Translations under genes and position numbers: made by a program
Notes under the pieces: model-generated
The model's input: only the letters and a program-made list of their open reading frames with translations
Databases searched by the model: none
What the model was told of the DNA's origin: nothing
NCBI GenBank assembly: GCA_003220535.1
Contig: QHSU01000057.1
Coordinates: 107,397 to 171,396, forward strand
DNA length: 64,000 nt
Direction: 5' to 3'
From: Candidatus Rokuibacteriota bacterium
Lineage (GTDB): Bacteria; Methylomirabilota; Methylomirabilia; Rokubacteriales; CSP1-6
Shown here: piece after piece, positions 54,630-61,977 of the stretch
Layout of the letters: every line of letters starts with the position of its first letter
Numbering within the stretch: position 1 is the stretch's first letter

Positions 54630-55910
54630 CTAGCCGCCCGCCTCACACGCCCCGAGTCTCGCCGAATAGAATCGTCGCTCGCGCGCGTTGTCGGTGAGCT
54701 CGAGCGCTCGCCGGTACTCGGCGGCCGCCTCAGCCCGGCGCCCGAGGCGGCGGAGGAAATCGGCGCGGGCGGCGGGCAGGAGGTGGTAGCTCTGGAGCGC
54801 CGAGAGGTCGATGCCGTCGAGCGCGGCCAGGCCAGCTGCAGGACCCTGCGCCAGACCGACGGCCACCGCGCGGTTCAGCTCGACCACCGGCGAGGGCGCG
54901 ACCTCGGCGAGCGCCCGGTAGTGGGCGACGATCTGCGCCCAATCCGTCGCCTCCCAGGAGACCGCGCGCGCGTGACAGGCGGCGATGGTCGCCTGGCGTT
55001 GATACGGGCCCGCGCCCGCCAAGGGCCCGGCGCGGTCGAGACACGCCAGACCGCGGGCGATCCGTGCCTGATCCCATCGGGACCGATCTTGATCCGCGAG
55101 CAGGACGAGATTGCCGTCGGCATCGGTCCGCGTCGCAGCCCGCGAAGCCTGAAGGTCCATCAGGGCCAGGAGCCCGAGCACTTCGGGCTCGTCGGGCATC
55201 AGCTCGGCCAGGAGCCGCCCGAGGCGTACGGCCTCCTCGCAGAGGTCGTGGCGTACCAGCGCGTCCCCGGTGTGCGCGGCGTAGCCCTCGTTGAAGATCA
55301 GGTAGACCACCGCAAGCACGGCCGGCAGGCGCTCGGACAGCTCGGCGCCCTCCGGCACCTCGTAGGGAAAGGCGCGGTCGCGGATCGTCCGCTTCGCGCG
55401 CACGAGCCGCTGGGCGATCGTGGGCTCGGGCACCAGAAAGGCCCGCGCGATTTCGGGTGTCGAGAGACCGCCCACCAGCCGGAGCGTGAGGGCCACCCGG
55501 CTGTCGGCCGGTAGACCCGGATGGCAGCAGGTGAAGATCAGCCGAAGCCGGTCGTCGGGAATCGCCTCGGGTTCGGTCACGTCAGGGCCCTCGTCCGGAG
55601 CGCCGAGCGTGGCCTCGTAGGCGAGCGCCTCGACGCGCGCTCCCGCGCGCCGGGCGCGCCGGAGGCGGTCGAAGGCGCGTCGCCGTGCCGTCGTGAGGAG
55701 CCAGGCACCCGGGCGATCCGGCGTGCCGTTCACGGGCCAGTGCTCGAGCGCCTGCTCGAACGCCTCCTGGACGATCTCCTCCGCCGCGTCGATGTCGCGC
55801 ACGATCCGGAGCACGGACGCGACGACGCGCGCGTACTCCTGGCGAAATGCCTCTACCACGCGCTCGTTGACGTCGGCGTCCGGCCTCTGCCCGGGGTCGG
55901 TCGAGCCCAC
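54630..55910 (-). CDS. ECF sigma factor of the SigJ-like type with long C-terminal TPR-like domain
   Basis: 426 aa. Sigma region 2: [30 protein letters not shown]. Region 4: HTH in [22 protein letters not shown]. It is followed by the ~200-aa all-helical domain ([18 protein letters not shown] through [10 protein letters not shown]) that marks the DUF6596 group. These sigma factors commonly sit beside a YCII-domain protein, as here (gene starting at 56334). GTG 55910 is used because its product has the normal length; the upstream extension to 56027 is Arg/Pro-rich and unlike protein. Confidence 0.85.
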   Translation of the reverse strand: MGSTDPGQRPDADVNERVVEAFRQEYARVVASVLRIVRDIDAAEEIVQEAFEQALEHWPVNGTPDRPGAWLLTTARRRAFDRLRRARRAGARVEALAYEATLGAPDEGPDVTEPEAIPDDRLRLIFTCCHPGLPADSRVALTLRLVGGLSTPEIARAFLVPEPTIAQRLVRAKRTIRDRAFPYEVPEGAELSERLPAVLAVVYLIFNEGYAAHTGDALVRHDLCEEAVRLGRLLAELMPDEPEVLGLLALMDLQASRAATRTDADGNLVLLADQDRSRWDQARIARGLACLDRAGPLAGAGPYQRQATIAACHARAVSWEATDWAQIVAHYRALAEVAPSPVVELNRAVAVGLAQGPAAGLAALDGIDLSALQSYHLLPAARADFLRRLGRRAEAAAEYRRALELTDNARERRFYSARLGACEAGG

Positions 55911-55989
55911 GGGCAGAGATGTTACTCGATGCGCCGGCCGTCCTCCGCCGACACCCGGCGGGCGCGCACACGTTAAAGCGCCGGGCGAC

Positions 55990-56334
55990 TCACATCGGCC
56001 AGATCGGCCACACCTCGACGGAGCCACCCTCGCGAAGTGGGATCTTCTTCGCCCACTCGACGGCTTCCTTCTTTGTGTCGCACTCGATCAGGTAGAACCC
56101 GCCCAGGACCTCTTTCGTCTCGGTGAAGGGCCCGTCCGTGACCTGCCGCTGCCCGGCCTTGAGGCGGACGCGGCTGGCCTCCTCATCGGGACGAAGGCGC
56201 TCCCCGTGGACCATTTTGCGGGCGGCCTGTAACTCCTCGCCGAAGCGCTGGTGGCCCTGCATGAGGGCTTCCATTTCGGCCTTCTGCGGGGGCGGTGCCG
56301 CCTTGTCAGAGTTGATGAGCAGGATGTAGCGCAT
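55990..56334 (-). CDS. YCII-related domain protein partner of the sigma factor
   Basis: 114 aa. MRYILLINSDKAAPPPQKAE, then the hallmark VTDGPFTETKEVLGGFYLIE and the closing REGGSVEVWPIWPM. YCII proteins have a ferredoxin-like fold with a His/Asp site and are often paired with this class of sigma factor, probably modulating its activity. AAGGAGGAACGT precedes ATG 56334; the 79-bp gap to the sigma gene suggests an operon. Confidence 0.9.
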   Translation of the reverse strand: MRYILLINSDKAAPPPQKAEMEALMQGHQRFGEELQAARKMVHGERLRPDEEASRVRLKAGQRQVTDGPFTETKEVLGGFYLIECDTKKEAVEWAKKIPLREGGSVEVWPIWPM

Positions 56335-56480
56335 ACGTTCCTCCTTCATTGTGAGAATCCAGGCCGGGTCGGTAACGCCACGCACCCAGTACGACGCCAA
56401 TCACCGGGGTGAATCGACATCGTATGCCGTCTCGGCTCGACGACGTTGACGAGCTTGCGACGACCCGCTACCGTACGCCC

Positions 56481-57065
56481 ATGGCCGCGGCCACCGAGCC
56501 CTCTCTGAAGACCCGGCGCTGGCGGCGCGTGGAGTACGATCGGCTCGTCGATCTGGGGATCTTCGTGGGAGAGCGTCTCGAGCTGCTCGACGGGCTGCTC
56601 GTCGTCAAGGCGCCTCAGGGCAGCCCCCACGCCGCGATCGTCGGGCACGTCGGCCAGGTGCTTCGCTCGATCTTCGGCGAAGGATGGCATACACGCCTGC
56701 AGGCTCCCCTCGCGCTCGACGAGGAGTCGGAACCGGAACCCGATGGGGCCGTCGTCGCCGGCGGGCATCGGGACTATCTGAGCGCACACCCAGCGACCGC
56801 TGCCCTCGTGGTCGAAGTCGCCGATTCGAGCCTGCGACTGGAGCGCCGGCTGAAGGCCGGTCTCTATGCGCGGGCGAGGCTTCAGGAGTACTGGATCGTC
56901 AACCTCGTCGATGGTGGACTCGAGGTGCATCGCGAGCCGCAGCCCCAGGCGGATTCCGCGTACGGCTGGGCCTATCGATCGGTCGAGATACTTCGTCCGC
57001 CCGCGACGGTGACGCCGCTCGCCGCTCCAGGCGTGCTGATTGCCGTCGCCGACTTGCTCCCGTGA
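56481..57065 (+). CDS. Uma2 family endonuclease-like protein (DUF820)
   Basis: 194 aa. RVEYDRLVDLGIFVGERLEL and LDGLLVVKAPQGSPHA open the family; the PD-(D/E)xK elements are EPDGAV, VVEVADSSLRLERRLK and LQEYWIVNLVDG. These restriction-like nucleases are scattered in many soil bacteria; their physiological role is unclear. A truncated relative lies at 60480-60720. ATG 56481 starts the usual short N-terminus; the earlier 56409 ATG is possible. A spacer of 146 bp separates it from the divergent YCII gene. Confidence 0.85.
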   Translation: MAAATEPSLKTRRWRRVEYDRLVDLGIFVGERLELLDGLLVVKAPQGSPHAAIVGHVGQVLRSIFGEGWHTRLQAPLALDEESEPEPDGAVVAGGHRDYLSAHPATAALVVEVADSSLRLERRLKAGLYARARLQEYWIVNLVDGGLEVHREPQPQADSAYGWAYRSVEILRPPATVTPLAAPGVLIAVADLLP

Positions 57066-57081
57066 GCAGAACGTCCCACGC

Positions 57082-58026
57082 ATGAGCGCCGGCGCCGTCG
57101 ATCGCATCCGCATCACCACCGTCGTCGACAACTATATCGACAACCTGCGGCAGGACACCGCGGTGGCACGCCGGTACAGCGCGTTCGTGGCTGGGAAGAT
57201 GCCGGACCTCCGCGCTGAGCATGGCCTGGCGCATCTGGTTGAGATCACCCGGCGCGGCGACCGCTTCACCCTGGCCTTCGACTTCGGCCTCACGGCAGAA
57301 ACGCTGAACCACAATTTCCGCGAGCTGGCTCTCGATCCGGCGGCGATCGACGCGCTCGGCGTCTCGCACGGGCACCGCGACCACTGGGGCGGGCTGACCG
57401 GCTTCCTGCACGCGTGGCGGCGTCGCCTCCGGCGCGATCTGCCCTTCTATGGCGGCGTCGATCACTTCCGCGCGCGCTGGCAGCAGCGCGGCGAGCGCCG
57501 GGTCTACAGCGGCCGACTTTCTCGCGATGAGATCGAGCGCTACGAGGTTCCGGTTACGCTCGTGACCAAGCCGATGCCTCTCGCCGAGGGCGTGTGGCTC
57601 TCGGGCGAGATGCACGCCGCCGAGGACTGGGAGACGATTCCGAGCAATCTCCGCGTCGAGGAGGACGGGGGGCTGATCCAGGACACGTTCATCGGCGAGC
57701 AGACGCTGGTGGCCAACGTGCGGGACCGCGGCCTCGTCGTGGTCACGTCGTGCTCTCATCGCGGCATCGTCGGCATCTGCCGGAACGCCGTGCGCATCAC
57801 GGGCGTCCCCCGGGTGCACGCCGTCATCGGCGGGTTCCACCTGAGCGGCCTCGAGGAGGCGCGCGTCACCCGGGTGGTCGACGCCTTTCGCGACCTCGAC
57901 GTCGAGCACCTGGTGCCCCAGCATTGCACGGGTATCGAGGCCATCTGCGCCGTCGCCCAGCGGCTGCCCGGGCGATTCACTCCGAGCTCGGTGGGCACGA
58001 CCTTCGAGTTCGCCGCGCCCGACTAG
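57082..58026 (+). CDS. MBL-fold metallohydrolase
   Basis: 314 aa. Metal motif SHGHRDHWGGLTGF, then HF in VHAVIGGFHLSG, and SCSHRGIV are the ligand blocks of the metallo-beta-lactamase fold of the type found with methanopterin-synthesis-like and Fe-S-linked hydrolases. The ATG at 57082 lies 16 bp after the Uma2 gene. Substrate unknown. Ends TAG, then 41 bp to the cupin gene. Confidence 0.85.
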   Translation: MSAGAVDRIRITTVVDNYIDNLRQDTAVARRYSAFVAGKMPDLRAEHGLAHLVEITRRGDRFTLAFDFGLTAETLNHNFRELALDPAAIDALGVSHGHRDHWGGLTGFLHAWRRRLRRDLPFYGGVDHFRARWQQRGERRVYSGRLSRDEIERYEVPVTLVTKPMPLAEGVWLSGEMHAAEDWETIPSNLRVEEDGGLIQDTFIGEQTLVANVRDRGLVVVTSCSHRGIVGICRNAVRITGVPRVHAVIGGFHLSGLEEARVTRVVDAFRDLDVEHLVPQHCTGIEAICAVAQRLPGRFTPSSVGTTFEFAAPD

Positions 58027-58067
58027 AGTCCATTCAAACGACCATCACTTCACAGGAGGGATCGACG

Positions 58068-58496
58068 ATGAGCGGACCGGAACAGCTGTTCAGCGCGAAT
58101 CTGGCGAAGGACGCGGTGTACACGACCGGCTTGCGCAGCTTCATGGAATATCGCGACCTCGGCATCGAGAAGGCAACGCACGGCCAATTCCGCGCGCACG
58201 TGATCCGGATCAAGAAGGAGTCGGCCGGCCACCACGAGCTGCACACCACGGGCCTGCACCAGCACAAGTGCGACTTCCAGATGTTCTACGTGCTCAACGG
58301 GTGGATCAAATTCGTCTACGAGGGCCACGGCGAGCACACGTTCGGCAAGGGCGACTGCATCCTGCAGCCGCCGGGGATCGTGCACAACGAGCTCGACTGC
58401 TCCGACGACCTCGAGGTCCTGGAAGTCTACTCGCCGGCCGTGCACGAGACCGTGGTGGTCGGCCGGATTCCAGAGGCCGCCGCCGCGGCCCGCTGA
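58068..58496 (+). CDS. Cupin domain protein
   Basis: 142 aa single cupin. GLHQHKCDFQMFYVLNGWI supplies the first motif (His/His/Glu-like) and FGKGDCILQPPGIVHNELD the second. ACAGGAGGGATCGACG precedes the ATG. It is one base pair away from the next cupin gene, so the two are a unit, perhaps halves of a bicupin enzyme or two subunits of one. Frames starting further upstream (57594) overlap the MBL gene and are rejected. Confidence 0.85.
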   Translation: MSGPEQLFSANLAKDAVYTTGLRSFMEYRDLGIEKATHGQFRAHVIRIKKESAGHHELHTTGLHQHKCDFQMFYVLNGWIKFVYEGHGEHTFGKGDCILQPPGIVHNELDCSDDLEVLEVYSPAVHETVVVGRIPEAAAAAR

Positions 58497-58497
58497 C

Positions 58498-58869
58498 ATG
58501 CCGAAGGTCTGGCGCGTCTACAGCGGCGCTGATGGCAAGTCTCACATCGCCGAGGTGCCGCTGGCGATGAAGCCCTTCGCCGACACCGAGGGCGCACACG
58601 GCGAAGGCACGCCGATGCAGTCGGCGACCGGCATCGCCTTTCGAGTGGCGCCACCGGGCTACGTGCTCAACTGGCACTGCGCGCCGCGACGGCAGTACTC
58701 GATCTCGCTATCGGGCACCGCAGAGATCGAGGTCGGCGACGGCACGGTGGCGCGAGTCGGGCCCGGCGACGTCGTCCTGGCCGAAGACCTGACTGGGCAG
58801 GGACACATCACCCGCGTCGTCGGGGATCAACCCCGGCTCTACGCGCTCGTGCCCCTGGCGGATCGCTAG
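58498..58869 (+). CDS. Cupin domain protein (RmlC-like)
   Basis: 123 aa. VAPPGYVLNWHCAPRRQYSI carries the first motif with a single clear His, and RVGPGDVVLAEDLTGQGHIT the second. It is a small beta-barrel of the kind found in dioxygenases and regulators. Metal-binding appears weaker than in its neighbour. It ends TAG; the next 87 bases (58870-58956) contain a short fragment reading TVDEILSALHERIVVGSLA that I cannot place. Confidence 0.85.
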   Translation: MPKVWRVYSGADGKSHIAEVPLAMKPFADTEGAHGEGTPMQSATGIAFRVAPPGYVLNWHCAPRRQYSISLSGTAEIEVGDGTVARVGPGDVVLAEDLTGQGHITRVVGDQPRLYALVPLADR

Positions 58870-58956
58870 ACCCCCAGAGGGCGACAGTCGACGAGATCCT
58901 TTCGGCGCTCCACGAGCGGATCGTCGTCGGCTCGCTCGCGTAGCGAGGCGCCCGGG

Positions 58957-60417
58957 TCAGTTGCCGCCGGAGATCTTCGCGGCCTCGCCCGAGAGCTTCA
59001 CGATGTGCAGTCCCGTGTTGGCGCGGTCGGCGAGGTAGACGAACCCGCGCTCGTCGGCCTCGACGTTGTTGGTCTGGATCGCCACCTTGCAGGTCCGCGT
59101 CCCGTTCGTCACGCAGCGCTCGGCCGTCCGCTCGGTTGTCGCCGGGATGTAGAACGCCGCATCCCGCGGCGCGTAGGGATTGCGGATGTCCATGGCCCGC
59201 ACGCCGCCGTTGAAGTAGGCGATGAACACGAGCTTCTTGTAGAAGATCGGCGCGAACGACTCGCTGCTCGAGTGGGGACCGAAGCGGCCGCCCCGGCGGC
59301 AGAAGTTGCCCGAGGACTCGGGCACCTGGAAAGTGGCCACCGAGAACGGCCGGGTCTCGGTCGTGATGTCGACCATGAACGTGGCGTGCCGGAACTCGCG
59401 ACACTCGTTCGCGATCGCCTCCGAGACGAGAACGACGAAGTCGCGCACGTTGCCCTTGGTGTTGGGCGCCCAGTCGCCGATCGTCATGCCCAAGACCGGG
59501 AACGCGGTGTGACCGCCCCAGTTGGGCGCCATGTAGAGCCGGCTGATCTCGGGCGCATTGAGGTTCGCCGCGGTCGGCTCCTTCGGCCCGTCGAGCAGCT
59601 TCTGCCGGTCGACGATCTGCAGGGCCCCGTCGGCGCTGGTCCCGTACGCGAAATACACGCGGTTGCCGACCACGGTGGGCCCGTGGACGCCTTGGGCGAT
59701 GGTGACCGGCCCGGTGGAGCCGGGCTCCTGGCCGGCCAGCCCGAAGTCACGGACGAACACGGGCTTCGCGGGGTCGCTGAGGTCGTAGATCTTCGTCATG
59801 CGGCCGGTGCGCCAGCCCGACGGGCCGACCTGCAGCGGATCGGCCTTGGCGAGGTCGCCCGAGATCAGGTACGCGATGCCGGTGTCACATTCCCACCAGT
59901 TCTTGTGCGTCGAGGTGAGCCCGGAGACCACCGTGCTCGCCTTGCGCGGCTTCGTCGGATCGGTCACCTCCCAGACCTCGTGGCCCGAGTTGGGGACCGC
60001 GTTGCCGAGCGTCCGCAGCAGATACGTTTTGCCTTGCCGGTCGCAGACGCGCGCCATCTGCGCCCCGCCCTGCTCGGAGCCGCCGGGCGCCCCGGGGATG
60101 TGAACCAGATAGCGCGGCCGCGCCGGGTCGGTGACGTCGACGACCGACGTGCCGTTGTCCTCATCGGTCCCGGTGAGCGGGTTGCGCGCCTGCCCGCCGT
60201 GATGGCCGACGTAGGCGATGAAGCGCCCGCCTTGCTTGTGGATCGTCGGCTGGTAGGCGGAGCGGCCCTGCAGATCGTCGTGGCCGACCAGCTGCATGTC
60301 GCGGGCTTCGGCGCCGTGACCACGCGTCGGCGTTTGAGAGGACGCGGGCCCGGCCGCCAGCGACATGAGGACGAGCCCGAGAAGGATCAGCGAGCGGCGT
60401 CGCAGCAGGGAAGCCAT
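58957..60417 (-). CDS. Secreted LVIVD/beta-propeller-like repeat protein
   Basis: 486 aa, exported by a signal peptide (1-28, LILLGLVLMSLAAGPASSQ). Repeated phrases typical of LVIVD propeller blades recur: VVDVTDPARPRYLVHIPG, EVTDPTKPRKASTVVSGL, IYDLSDPAKPVFVRDFGL, MVDITTETRPFSVATFQ and MDIRNPYAPRDAAFYI. Such proteins are periplasmic or extracellular, with no defined reaction. GCAGGGAAGCC precedes the ATG; the long extension to 60618 is spurious. Confidence 0.8.
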   Translation of the reverse strand: MASLLRRRSLILLGLVLMSLAAGPASSQTPTRGHGAEARDMQLVGHDDLQGRSAYQPTIHKQGGRFIAYVGHHGGQARNPLTGTDEDNGTSVVDVTDPARPRYLVHIPGAPGGSEQGGAQMARVCDRQGKTYLLRTLGNAVPNSGHEVWEVTDPTKPRKASTVVSGLTSTHKNWWECDTGIAYLISGDLAKADPLQVGPSGWRTGRMTKIYDLSDPAKPVFVRDFGLAGQEPGSTGPVTIAQGVHGPTVVGNRVYFAYGTSADGALQIVDRQKLLDGPKEPTAANLNAPEISRLYMAPNWGGHTAFPVLGMTIGDWAPNTKGNVRDFVVLVSEAIANECREFRHATFMVDITTETRPFSVATFQVPESSGNFCRRGGRFGPHSSSESFAPIFYKKLVFIAYFNGGVRAMDIRNPYAPRDAAFYIPATTERTAERCVTNGTRTCKVAIQTNNVEADERGFVYLADRANTGLHIVKLSGEAAKISGGN

Positions 60418-60479
60418 GGGGGTCTCCTTTCGGCGTTTGTGGACATCGCGGCCCTCGCTTGGGCGCCCGCGCCCCGGGG

Positions 60480-60720
60480 ATGATACCGCGCAAGGCCGAG
60501 GTGCTGACGCCCTTCGAGACCGGGAGCGTGTCGAGTACGACCGGCTCGTCGATCGCGGCGTGTTTGAAGGCGAGCCCCTCGAGCTCCTCGGCGGCCAGCT
60601 CGTCGTCGCCGAGACCAAGGGGGCCTATCACAGCTCGGCGGTCAGCTCTGCCGAATATGCGTTGCGGGCAGCGCTTCCCAAGGGATGGATCGTGCCTTCG
60701 CGGCGGCGCCATCACCCCCG
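60480..60720 (+). pseudogene. Truncated, frameshifted Uma2 family gene
   Basis: After a short ATG-led stretch (IPRKAEVLTPFETGS), the second frame reads RERVEYDRLVDRGVFEGEP and LELLGGQLVVAETKGAYHSS, then RAALPKGWIVPSRR. These blocks parallel the intact Uma2 protein at 56481-57065 (VEYDRLVD-G-F-GE-LELL-G-LVV). Everything past residue ~75, including the nuclease motifs, is absent, and the CoA transferase stop follows directly. It fills the 307-bp space between 60418 and 60724. Confidence 0.7.
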
Positions 60721-60724
60721 CGGC

Positions 60725-61912
60725 TCAAATCACGCCCTCTTCGCGGAGCGTCGCGATCTCCGCCTGCGAGTAGCCCAGGCTCGCGAGCACCGCGTCCGTG
60801 TGCTGACCCAGGCGCGGCGGCGGAGTTTCGATGCTTGGGCCGCCGTCGGCGAACTTGAATGCGGCCATCGGCACGGTGACCGGGCCCTCGATCCCGTCGA
60901 TCTGCTGATGCTGGTGGAGCACGCCGCGCGTCGAGAGCTGGGGATCGGTCAGCGACTCGGAAAGCCGTCGCACGCGGCCGGCGGGAACGTGGCGCGCCTG
61001 GAGGTACTGCTCCCACTCGTCGGCCGGGCGTTGCTCGATGACCTTCTGGAGCTCTTCGGTCTGCTTGTCGTACAGCTGCTCGCGCTCGTCGTGGCTCGAC
61101 TGCGCGGCGATGTCAGGCCGGCCGACGGCGTGGAACAGCCGCTCGTGCTGGCCGCGGTTGCCGGCGGCGATCATCAAGGGCGCGTCCTTGGCCTGGTAGA
61201 GCTGGCTGCTGGCGCGATCCATCCGGTTGCCCTTGGGCTTGGGCTCGGTGCCGGTGCGCAGGTACGACGTGATGTGTGAGCCCATCAGCATGAGCGATAC
61301 GTCAAGCATGGAGCTGTCGATGTACTGGCCTCGCCCCGTGCGCTCACGCTGGAAGAGCGCCGCCGAGATCGCGAACGCGCACATGGTGCCCGTGGCGTAG
61401 TCGATCACCGGCGCGCCGGTCTTGATCGGGTTCACCTCGGGCGTGCCGGTCATGGCCATCATGCCGGACGTGGCCTGGATGAGCTGGTCGTACGCGGTCT
61501 GCGGCCCGCGCGGGCCTTCTTGCCCGAACGCCGTCATCGAGCAGTAGATCAGGCGCGGGTTGAGCGGGCGCAGATCATTCCAGCCCAGGCCCAGGGCGGG
61601 GAAGGCGCCGGAGCGCCAGTTCTCGACCAGGACGTCGGCGTCCTTCACGAGCCTTTTCAGGATGTCGCGCCCCTTCTCATGCTTGAGGTTCAGCGTGATC
61701 GCGCGCTTGTTCGAGGCCTGGGTGAGGTAGCCGGTGCCCATCTGCTGATGGTTCAGGGCGCGGTCACCGCCAGAATCGCGGCTCTGGTCGTAGTCCTTCG
61801 GGTGCTCGACCTTGATGACATCGGCACCCAGCAGCCCGAGCTGGTACGCGGCGAACGGCCCGGCCAGCACGTGCGTGATGTCGATGATCTTGATCCCCTC
61901 GTATGGCCTCAT
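60725..61912 (-). CDS. CaiB/BaiF family CoA transferase
   Basis: 395 aa class III CoA transferase. IKIIDITHVLAGPFAAYQLGLLGADVIKVEHP, then NKRAITLNLKHEKGRDILKRL, LVENWRSGAFPALGLGW and AYDQLIQATSGMMAMTG are the family blocks. The nucleophilic Asp expected in this family is in the ENWR/YDQ region. It moves CoA between carboxylates such as oxalate, succinate and aromatic acids. GGAGGACCC precedes the ATG at 61912. Confidence 0.9.
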   Translation of the reverse strand: MRPYEGIKIIDITHVLAGPFAAYQLGLLGADVIKVEHPKDYDQSRDSGGDRALNHQQMGTGYLTQASNKRAITLNLKHEKGRDILKRLVKDADVLVENWRSGAFPALGLGWNDLRPLNPRLIYCSMTAFGQEGPRGPQTAYDQLIQATSGMMAMTGTPEVNPIKTGAPVIDYATGTMCAFAISAALFQRERTGRGQYIDSSMLDVSLMLMGSHITSYLRTGTEPKPKGNRMDRASSQLYQAKDAPLMIAAGNRGQHERLFHAVGRPDIAAQSSHDEREQLYDKQTEELQKVIEQRPADEWEQYLQARHVPAGRVRRLSESLTDPQLSTRGVLHQHQQIDGIEGPVTVPMAAFKFADGGPSIETPPPRLGQHTDAVLASLGYSQAEIATLREEGVI

Positions 61913-61977
61913 GGGTCCTCCAAGCCGGTCGCGGTTCGCCGGCACGCCGCGCTATTCTACAGCCCGGGAGGGTCCAT

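Noticed and set aside
58870..58956. TVDEILSALHERIVVGSLA-like reading as a gene
   Set aside because: Only about 20 codons with no start; may be a relic, but nothing identifiable.
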